From: Streptomyces formicae
GTDB lineage: Bacteria; Actinomycetota; Actinomycetes; Streptomycetales; Streptomycetaceae
Direction of reading: 5' to 3'
DNA length: 64,000 nt
Assembly: GCF_022647665.1 (NCBI RefSeq)
Contig: NZ_CP071872.1
Location: 4,774,001 to 4,838,000 of the forward strand
In this document: piece by piece, positions 58,349 to 64,000 of the stretch
Layout: every line of letters starts with the position of its first letter
Numbering within the stretch: position 1 is the stretch's first letter
Made by a program: the position numbers and the translations under genes
The notes under the pieces: model-generated
What the model was told of the DNA's origin: nothing
Database searches by the model: none
What the model saw: the letters and a program-made list of their open reading frames with translations, nothing else

Positions 58349-58422
58349 GCTTCTCCCTGTTCCTGACTGTTCTTCTGCTTTTGACATACATGGTGAAGGT
58401 GGCGTGTGCGGCGGTGTGCCCG

Positions 58423-59256
58423 TCAGTCCTTGACGGAGCCGCCGGTGATGCCGGCCGCGATGTAGCGCTGGGCGATGACCAGGAGGATCGCGGCGGGGAC
58501 GGAGGCGATGACGGCCGAGGCCATGACCGCGTTCCAGTCGGCGGCGTTGGCCCCGATGAAGCGGTAGATGCCGACGGTGACCGGGGTCACCGCGTCGCGC
58601 GAGGTGAGCGTGATGGCGAAGAGGAAGTCCGCCCAGGAGAAGAGGAAGGCGAAGAGCCCGGCGGTGATCACGGAGTTGCGGCTCATCGGCAGCACTACGC
58701 GCAGAAAGGTGCGCCAGTGCCCGGCCCCGTCGAGGGCGGCGGCCTCGACGACCTCCTTGGGCAGGTTCTGCATGAAGGCGCGCAGCAGGATCGCGGCGAA
58801 CGGCACCGACAGCGTGGACTGGGCGAACATCAGGCCGATGGTGTTGTTCAGCAGCCCGAGGTGGCTGTAGAGCACGAACAGCGAGTTGGCCTTCACCATG
58901 CCGGGGATCATCTGGACGATCAGCAGCACGAAGAGGATGAGTCCCGCGTGGCGCAGCGTGAACTTCGCCAGGGCCCAGGCCAGCGGCGCGGCCACGGCGA
59001 GGGTGATCAGGACGTTGCCGCAGGCGACGAAGAGGCTGATCAGCAGATGCCGGCCCTGGGTGTCGAAGGCGGCGCGGTAGCCGTCGGTCGTGGGATCGCT
59101 CGGGAACCACCTGGGCGGGATGGAAAGCAGCTCGTGGCTCGGCTGCAGCGAGGCGTTGAACATCCAGTAGAGCGGGAAGAGCAGCACGGCGACGATGGCG
59201 ACGGCGAGGGCGGTCGTGCCCCAGCGACGCGTCGAGGGGGCTGTTGCGGTGGTCAT
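58423..59256 (-). CDS. sugar ABC transporter permease (MalG-like)
   Basis: 277 residues with six helices; the EAA loop reads VVEAAALDGAGHWRTFLRVVLPMSR. VLLFPLYWMFNASLQPSHELL and FPSDPTTDGYRAAF are typical of carbohydrate uptake permeases of the CUT1 group. It forms the import channel with the MalF-like protein, whose stop lies five bases upstream. No ATPase gene is in the operon, so a shared MsiK-type ATPase is expected, as for many Streptomyces sugar importers. Confidence 0.92.
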   Translation of the reverse strand: MTTATAPSTRRWGTTALAVAIVAVLLFPLYWMFNASLQPSHELLSIPPRWFPSDPTTDGYRAAFDTQGRHLLISLFVACGNVLITLAVAAPLAWALAKFTLRHAGLILFVLLIVQMIPGMVKANSLFVLYSHLGLLNNTIGLMFAQSTLSVPFAAILLRAFMQNLPKEVVEAAALDGAGHWRTFLRVVLPMSRNSVITAGLFAFLFSWADFLFAITLTSRDAVTPVTVGIYRFIGANAADWNAVMASAVIASVPAAILLVIAQRYIAAGITGGSVKD

Positions 59257-59261
59257 CTCGG

Positions 59262-60206
59262 TTACCTTCCGGCCTGCTCGGTACGGACCACGCGCAGGTA
59301 GCCCAGCGCGAAGAGCATGGCGATGACGACGAGTACGTTGCCGACTGCGGCACCTTCGCCGAAGTGCAGTTCGGTGAAGGAGAGCTGGTAGGACCAGGTG
59401 GAGAGCAGCTGGGTCGCATCGGCGGGCCCGGCCTGGGTGAGCACCATGATCACGTCGAACGCCTTGATGGTGTAGATGAGGCCGAGCATCAGCACGACGG
59501 TGGTGACCGGGCGGAGCAGCGGCCAGGTGACGTGGCGGAACCGCTGCCAGGCGCTCGCCCCGTCCAGGGACGCGGCCTCGTACAACTGCTCGGGGATGGT
59601 CTGCAGACCTCCGTAAAGGATCACCATGTTGAAGGGGATGCCGATCCAGATGTTGGCGATGACCACGGCGGTCATGGCGTAGGCCGGGTCGACCAGCCAG
59701 CCGACGGGGGCGTCGATCACGTGCAGACCGAGGAGTACGTGGTTGAGCACGCCGTAGTCCTGGTCCAGCAGCCAGCGGAAGACGGTCCCGGAGACGAGGA
59801 GCGGCAGCAGCCAGGGCAGGAGCAGCAGGGCGCGCAGCACCCCGCTGAGCGGGAAGTGCCGGCGGAAGAACAGTGCGAGGCCGAGCCCGATTGCGAACTG
59901 GAAGGCCAGCGACGCGAGGGTGAAGACGACGGTGTTCCACAGGGTGGCCGAGAACAGCTCGTTGCCGAACACGGACGCGTAGTTGTCCCAGCCGGTCCAG
60001 GGGGCGTCCCCGTCGTAGAACGAGCTCACCGTGTAGTCCTGGAAGGCCATGACAACGTTGGCGACGACGGGGTAGCCGAAGAAGACCGCGAGGTAGACCA
60101 GGGCGGGGACGTAGAAGCCGAGCTTGGCGATCCGTTGGCCGCGACGGTGCCGGGCGGGGGCGCGGCCGGTCACCGGCGCTGCCGGCTTGGTGAGGGTCAT
60201 GGTCAT
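59262..60206 (-). CDS. sugar ABC transporter permease (MalF-like)
   Basis: 314 residues from ATG 60206. LGFYVPALVYLAVFFGYPVVANVVMAF starts the first helix; the EAA loop is LYEAASLDGASAWQRFRHVTWPLLRP. FDVIMVLTQAGPADATQLLSTWSYQLSF is typical of CUT1 inner-membrane subunits. It lies between the binding protein (20 bases upstream) and the MalG-like gene (5 bases downstream). Confidence 0.92.
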   Translation of the reverse strand: MTMTLTKPAAPVTGRAPARHRRGQRIAKLGFYVPALVYLAVFFGYPVVANVVMAFQDYTVSSFYDGDAPWTGWDNYASVFGNELFSATLWNTVVFTLASLAFQFAIGLGLALFFRRHFPLSGVLRALLLLPWLLPLLVSGTVFRWLLDQDYGVLNHVLLGLHVIDAPVGWLVDPAYAMTAVVIANIWIGIPFNMVILYGGLQTIPEQLYEAASLDGASAWQRFRHVTWPLLRPVTTVVLMLGLIYTIKAFDVIMVLTQAGPADATQLLSTWSYQLSFTELHFGEGAAVGNVLVVIAMLFALGYLRVVRTEQAGR

Positions 60207-60226
60207 GGTGTGCGCACCTCGCCTGA

Positions 60227-61450
60227 TCAGTGGTCGGCCGCTTCGGCCTGGCGCTGGGCGGCGGCCATGGCCTTGGCGGGACTGAGCTTTCCGGTGGCGA
60301 CCTGCTGCAGAGCGGTCGATATGGCCTTGGACACCGCGGGGTAGCGGGTGCCGAGTACGGCGGTGCGGGCGCGGGCGCTGGGGGCGCTGGCCACGAACGG
60401 GGCGAGGTCGGGCTGCTCCTTCACCAGCTTGCGGGCGACGGCCGGCTTGCTCGCCACGTCGGCCCGCAGCCGTGACCACTGGAGCATGTTCTTGTCGCTG
60501 AGTACGCAGTCCAGGAGCCGCACGGCTTTGTCCTGCTTCCCGCCCTTGGGTACGGCCCAGGTCTCGCCGCCCATGGGGCTGGCCGGCGTGCCTCCCGCCT
60601 CCTTGACCGGGAGCGGCACGACCCCGTAGTCGAGGTGCGTCTCGGCGTCCAGCGATGCCAGCTGCCAGGAGCCGTTGATCATCATCGCGGCGTGGCCGCC
60701 GATGAACGCGTCGGCGGCGTTGGCCTGTTCCCAGTTCAGCGCCGATGTGGAGACCGAGCCGTCGTCGAAGAGGGACTTCCAGTAGGTGAGTGCCTCGATG
60801 GCCCCCGGCGAGTCGAGGTCGGTGAGTTCCCCGCCCGCGCCCCACAGGAACGGCTCGAACTGCCAGGTGCCTTCCTCGGTGCCGATCGCGGAGAGGGCGA
60901 GGCCGTGCCGGTGCCCCTTGGTCAGCTTCCTTGCCGTGGAGCGCAGTTCCTCCCATGTGGTGGGCGGCTCGATGCCCTCCGCCGCGAGGACGCGCTTGTC
61001 GTAGAAGAGCGCGAGGCCGTTGACGCCGGGGGCCACGCCGTAGAGCTTGCCCTGGTAGCTGCCCGCCTGCAGCACGCTCTCGTAGAACCCTTCCGTGTCG
61101 ACCTTGCCGTCGAGCCGGAGCAACGCGCCGGTCGATGCGAGCTTGGCGAGGTCCGGGTTGTCGGTGAGGACGAGGTCGGAGAGGGTGTGCGCGGCGCCGT
61201 CGCGCAGCAGTTTCGGGACGAGTTGGGAGCGCGGCATCACCTCGCGCTCCACGGTGACACCGAGATCGCGCCCACAGGAATGCAGGATGCTGGTCAGCGC
61301 GGTGTTGCCGGGCTCGGAGGTGTAGTAGTCGGCGACGGTCAGGGTGTTGGGCCCGGTCTCGGCCGTGACCAGTTCGCAGCCACCGGTGCTGACGGTGAGT
61401 GCGAAGGCGGCAGAGGAGGCCAGCACACCGCGGGCGAGAGGTCGGTTCAT
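60227..61450 (-). CDS. sugar-binding lipoprotein of the ABC importer
   Basis: 407 residues; lipobox STGGC with Cys25. Family 1 extracellular solute-binding fold: LTVADYYTSEPGNTAL, LYGVAPGVNGLALFYDKRVL, GIEPPTTWEELRSTARKL, AADAFIGGHAAMMINGSWQL and PMGGETWAVPKGGKQ. It captures the oligosaccharide outside the cell and hands it to the two permeases. Start ATG 61450 overlaps the LacI stop (ATGA), an unusual direct coupling of the binding protein to its regulator. Confidence 0.93.
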   Translation of the reverse strand: MNRPLARGVLASSAAFALTVSTGGCELVTAETGPNTLTVADYYTSEPGNTALTSILHSCGRDLGVTVEREVMPRSQLVPKLLRDGAAHTLSDLVLTDNPDLAKLASTGALLRLDGKVDTEGFYESVLQAGSYQGKLYGVAPGVNGLALFYDKRVLAAEGIEPPTTWEELRSTARKLTKGHRHGLALSAIGTEEGTWQFEPFLWGAGGELTDLDSPGAIEALTYWKSLFDDGSVSTSALNWEQANAADAFIGGHAAMMINGSWQLASLDAETHLDYGVVPLPVKEAGGTPASPMGGETWAVPKGGKQDKAVRLLDCVLSDKNMLQWSRLRADVASKPAVARKLVKEQPDLAPFVASAPSARARTAVLGTRYPAVSKAISTALQQVATGKLSPAKAMAAAQRQAEAADH

Positions 61451-62469
61451 CGGTCTTCCTTCGGCTCGTCGCTGCGGGCGGGTGCCGGCCGGGTGCTGGC
61501 CCTGACGGTGAGTCGGGGTTCCAGGAGCACGGGAGTGCCGGTGGTGGAGCGGTCGAGGTTGTCCATCAGCAGGTCGACGGCGCGCGCGGCCATCTCGGCG
61601 GCGGGCACGGCGATCGAGGTCAGCTGCGGTTCGCCCGCAGTGGCGACGGCGTCGGAGCCGATCACGACCACCGAGAGGTCCTCGGGCACGGCACGGCCGT
61701 GGCTGCGCAGCAGCGCGGGGAGGTGGGCGGTGGCGGACTCGTTCTGCACCACGAGCGCGGTGGCGTCAGGACGTTCGGCGAGGACGCGGGCGAGCGTGCC
61801 CGCGGTGCCGGCCCAGTCAGCCTCGCAGGGCCGGTGGGTGATCCGGGCACCCCGGGCGGCGGCCTGGGCGAAAGCACCCGCGGCGGTGCGCTCCGCATAT
61901 CCCGCACGGTGCCGGTAGACAGCGGCGGGTTCGCCCATGAGGACGATGTCGCGGTGACCGAGGCCGGTCAGGTGGTCCACACACATCCGCCCTGCGGCCT
62001 CGAAGTCCAGATCCACGCAGGGCAGACCCGCAGGGTTGGCGGGCAGCCCGATCAGCACCGCGGGTACGGCGAGACGGCGGACCACGTCAAGACGGGGGTC
62101 GGCCACGCCGATGTCCATCACGACCAGCCCGTCGAGCCGGGCGGCCTGCACGGCGTCGAGCAGGTCGTCGCTGCCCTGGTGATCGGTGAGCAGCAGGACA
62201 TTGCATCGGTGGTCGCGGGCGGCGACGCTGGCCGCGAGCATGAACTCGGCGAGCAGCGGCCGATGTTCGCCGCCATTGACACTGACGGCCAGCCCAACGG
62301 TGCGGCGGGTCGGGTGTGTTCCCGGGCTCGGCCGGTAGTCGAGCGCCGCGATGGCGTCGAGCACACGGCACCGGGTCGCATCGGATATCGGCCGCTTCCC
62401 GCTGAGAACGTAACTGACGGTACTGACCGCGACGCCTGCGTGTTGCGCCACATCCACGATCGTCGCCAC
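61447..62469 (-). CDS. LacI family transcriptional regulator
   Basis: 340 residues. The helix-turn-helix and hinge are at residues 1-50: TIVDVAQHAGVAVSTVSYVL, then SGKRPISDATRCRVL and ALDYRP. The periplasmic-binding-protein-like sensor domain contains DGLVVMDIGVADPRLDV, LGHRDIVLMGE, ALVVQNESATAHLP and VVVIGSDAVA. As first gene of the operon it controls itself, the importer and GH31 through the palindrome 37 bases upstream. The inducer is probably the transported sugar or its breakdown product. Confidence 0.94.
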   Translation of the reverse strand: MATIVDVAQHAGVAVSTVSYVLSGKRPISDATRCRVLDAIAALDYRPSPGTHPTRRTVGLAVSVNGGEHRPLLAEFMLAASVAARDHRCNVLLLTDHQGSDDLLDAVQAARLDGLVVMDIGVADPRLDVVRRLAVPAVLIGLPANPAGLPCVDLDFEAAGRMCVDHLTGLGHRDIVLMGEPAAVYRHRAGYAERTAAGAFAQAAARGARITHRPCEADWAGTAGTLARVLAERPDATALVVQNESATAHLPALLRSHGRAVPEDLSVVVIGSDAVATAGEPQLTSIAVPAAEMAARAVDLLMDNLDRSTTGTPVLLEPRLTVRASTRPAPARSDEPKEDR

Positions 62470-62506
62470 GGCCTCTCCTCACGCTGCACCGGCAGGCGAG
62501 CGCTTC

Positions 62507-62523
62507 GTCGAAACCGTTTCGAC
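62507..62523. promoter_or_regulatory. LacI-type operator
   Basis: GTCGAAACCGTTTCGAC: 8-bp arms GTCGAAAC/GTTTCGAC around a central C, the symmetry and CG-rich centre expected of LacI family operators. It lies 37 bases upstream of the LacI start codon, in the promoter of the operon. The related text ATTTCGACGATTTCGACG (62605-62622) contains two further TTTCGAC half-sites. Confidence 0.8.
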
Positions 62524-62928
62524 AATGCGGATGTGCGGCTCGCCCCTGAGCTGCCCGCGTGAGGTTAAGCAGGGGTGAACGGAGACGTCCATAGCCCTCG
62601 GACCATTTCGACGATTTCGACGCGCACCGCCTGCCCCCGGCGGTGCGCGGATCGTGGACGTCGGGACGGGGCCCGGTGGGGAGGTACGAGGACGACGTTC
62701 CGGCCGGCGGGGGTCCGGATCGACGCGTCGCCGGGAAGCGCGAACGCCGCGGCTCGTGCTCAGGAATTCCCGAGGGCTTACGGGTACCGTGAATCAAGGG
62801 ACGCATTGTGGCCACAACCCACAAACTGCGACATACATAGCGTCACCGCCATGGCGCCGCCGCCCCACAACACTCTGGCTTCGTTCCCACCGCCTACGAC
62901 AAGGCCGTGCGTCGGCTTGGGAGGCCCC
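62524..62928. promoter_or_regulatory. 405-base intergenic region between lacI and the RraA gene
   Basis: No gene seen. It holds the direct repeat ATTTCGACG x2 (62605-62622), which matches half of the LacI operator, and the palindrome TTGTGG-CCACAA (62805-62816) followed at once by CCCACAAACTG. The part after about 62780 is AT-richer than its surroundings and probably contains the promoter of the RraA-family gene. Confidence 0.5.
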
Positions 62929-63588
62929 ATGGCAGACAAGCCCGACCGCCTGCAAGATCTGGCCTCGCAAGTACGCACCCCCGACGTCGTCGATGCCATG
63001 GGACGGATGCACCGCCACCGGTGTCACATCAACGACCTGGTGAGCCCGACTCCGGGCCGTGTCCTCCTGGGCCCCGCGGTGACGATTTCGTATCTCCCCT
63101 CATGCGAGGAAACACTCCCGTCCGAGCAGTTCAATTTCGACCGCCTGTTCAATGACGCCATCGGAGACGACGGACAGGGGCGGGTGCTGGTCCTGGCAGG
63201 CAACGGGCATCCCGACGTATCACTCGGAGGCGGAGCAAAGCTCTCGCGATTGGCCGTACACGGTCTTGCGGGCGTCCTGGCCGACGGTCGTCTCCGCGAC
63301 TTCATCCAGATCGCGAGTTACGACTTCGCCGCCTACTGCTGGGGGGAGACGGTCAAATGGGGCGGCGATGTGGTCACGCCGTTCGAGGCCAACCGGCCGG
63401 TCGTCGTCTCCGGCGTGACCATCCGCCCGGGTGATTGCGTGTTCGCGGACGCGTCCGGCGCTGCCGTGATCCCTGCTGCGCATGTCCTCAGCGTGTTCGA
63501 AGAAGCCAACCGCGTCGTACGAGACGAGGCGGCCTTCGTCGAAGGAATCCATCAGGAAGACCCCGCCGACCGCAGATCCGGGCAATAG
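62929..63588 (+). CDS. RraA family protein (RNase E regulator-like/HMG aldolase-like)
   Basis: 219 residues from ATG 62929 (GGGAGG upstream). TPDVVDAMGRMHRHR at the N-terminus, VLVLAGNGHPDVSLGGGAKLSRLAV, GVLADGRLRDF (the conserved GxxxDGxxRD aldolase motif), PFEANRPVVVSGVTIRPGD and VFADASGAAVIP are typical. Members with this motif are divalent-metal 4-hydroxy-4-methyl-2-oxoglutarate aldolases/oxaloacetate decarboxylases; E. coli RraA itself inhibits RNase E. The motif keeps its Arg and Asp, so catalysis is possible. Codon use is slightly less GC-biased than in neighbours. Confidence 0.85.
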   Translation: MADKPDRLQDLASQVRTPDVVDAMGRMHRHRCHINDLVSPTPGRVLLGPAVTISYLPSCEETLPSEQFNFDRLFNDAIGDDGQGRVLVLAGNGHPDVSLGGGAKLSRLAVHGLAGVLADGRLRDFIQIASYDFAAYCWGETVKWGGDVVTPFEANRPVVVSGVTIRPGDCVFADASGAAVIPAAHVLSVFEEANRVVRDEAAFVEGIHQEDPADRRSGQ

Positions 63589-63904
63589 CAGCTCGCGCCT
63601 CCCCCATGGCCACGGGTCTCTGCGCATCCCGCGCCGCGACCGGAGCCGAGCCGCCGCTACGACCGGCTCGGCTGCTGCCGGTCCTTCCCGAGCACCAGCG
63701 AGGTCTCGCCGGCAGACCGTCCCCGCGGACCGGCATGGTGGCGGCGCGCGGCCGACGCGGTCCATGGCGGCCGGACCGACGGGCATGGAGTGCACCTCGC
63801 ACCCAGCGGTCCTGCGCCGGCGCCGCCGTCAGGGGCTGAAAGGGTCCGGTCGCCATGCCGACCCGTGACGGCCGTCGCCTCTCTGGCCGACCGGCCGGCG
63901 CGGC
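63589..63904. other. 316-base stretch with no recognisable gene
   Basis: Between the RraA-family stop and the end of the VOC gene. Open reading frames here have Arg/Pro/Ala-rich text and no family resemblance. I see no strong terminator hairpin apart from a small GC-rich one near the VOC stop codon. Confidence 0.5.
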
Positions 63905-64000
63905 TCAGCGGCCGGGGGCCCGCTGCGTGACCTCCTGGAGCACCCAGCCGTTGCCGTCCGGGTCGCTGAAGTCGGCGTAGGAGCCGTAGGTGGCACGGTC
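63905..64000 (-). CDS. VOC (glyoxalase/bleomycin resistance) family protein, C-terminal end
   Basis: Only the last 31 codons lie in the window: DRATYGSYADFSDPDGNGW followed by VLQEVTQRAPGR and TGA at 63907-63905. The FSDPDGNGWVLQE pattern, with the metal-ligand Glu in LQE, is the usual end of single-domain VOC proteins. The reaction cannot be inferred from this end. Confidence 0.85.
   Translation of the reverse strand, partial: DRATYGSYADFSDPDGNGWVLQEVTQRAPGR

Noticed and set aside
1..64000. CRISPR arrays, insertion sequences, integrases and attachment sites
   Set aside because: No regularly spaced repeats of 25-40 bases, no transposase or integrase motifs and no long terminal inverted repeats were found by reading both strands.

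Overview
The window is high-GC actinobacterial DNA, almost certainly from a Streptomyces chromosome. Evidence for this is the very high third-position GC, frequent GTG starts, ATGA/GTGA translationally coupled overlaps, GGAGG-type ribosome sites, and Streptomyces-typical families (DUF6158, tandem-domain IclR, CtaG-like oxidase assembly protein, MurT/GatD, bacterial nitric oxide synthase). I see no tRNA, rRNA, CRISPR array, insertion sequence or phage gene.

Layout. 1-9 kb: end of an old yellow enzyme gene, a frameshifted BNR-repeat gene, ung with a coupled BadF/N-acetylglucosamine-kinase-type gene, a CbiX-like gene, then (minus strand) a lactonase, nitric oxide synthase oxygenase and a FUSC membrane protein. 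8.8-14 kb: two unexplained gene fragments, a 24-bp tandem repeat, and a decaying beta-ketoadipate operon (pcaI frameshifted, pcaJ, pcaF, pcaH cut off at a perfect hairpin) divergent from a double-domain IclR regulator across a palindrome. 14-16.3 kb: DUF6158, Lrp/AsnC, HAD phosphatase and YjbQ genes. 16.4-20.7 kb: a sulfonate operon ssuCBAD preceded by a leaderless cysteine-rich leader peptide, a likely cysteine-responsive attenuator. 20.8-24 kb: lysine/2-aminoadipate catabolism (an internally deleted FAD oxidoreductase, 2-oxoadipate dioxygenase/decarboxylase, piperideine-6-carboxylate dehydrogenase). 24-37 kb: a flavoprotein, an ABC exporter with divergent MarR gene, divergent GH27 and GH109 glycosidases, a dctA remnant, an asymmetric heterodimeric ABC exporter, a TMEM175-type channel and a YdjM-like membrane hydrolase. 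37-48.6 kb: mostly housekeeping genes (DUF3516 helicase, tesB, glutathione peroxidase, acyl-CoA dehydrogenase with TetR, peptide deformylase, murT-gatD, phosphofructokinase, ctaG-like, a small membrane protein). 48.6-54.8 kb: a two-component system followed by a lipoprotein/MacA-like/MacB-like efflux operon, with related motifs in front of both units. 54.9-56.3 kb: two small membrane protein genes and a dehydrogenase remnant. 56.3-62.5 kb: a LacI-controlled sugar ABC transporter and GH31 glycosidase operon. 62.9-64 kb: an RraA-family gene and the end of a VOC-family gene.

Two themes stand out. First, several compact regulatory units can be read directly: the leaderless Cys uORF before ssu, the LacI palindrome, the paired response-regulator-like motifs, and the 21-bp-phased repeats between the two glycosidases. 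Second, many genes are broken while their neighbours are intact (BNR gene, pcaI, pcaH, FAD oxidoreductase, dctA, an SDR gene and two fragments near 9 kb). The two frameshifts each look like one missing C in a short C run and could be sequencing errors. The truncations cannot be explained that way and suggest ongoing gene loss.
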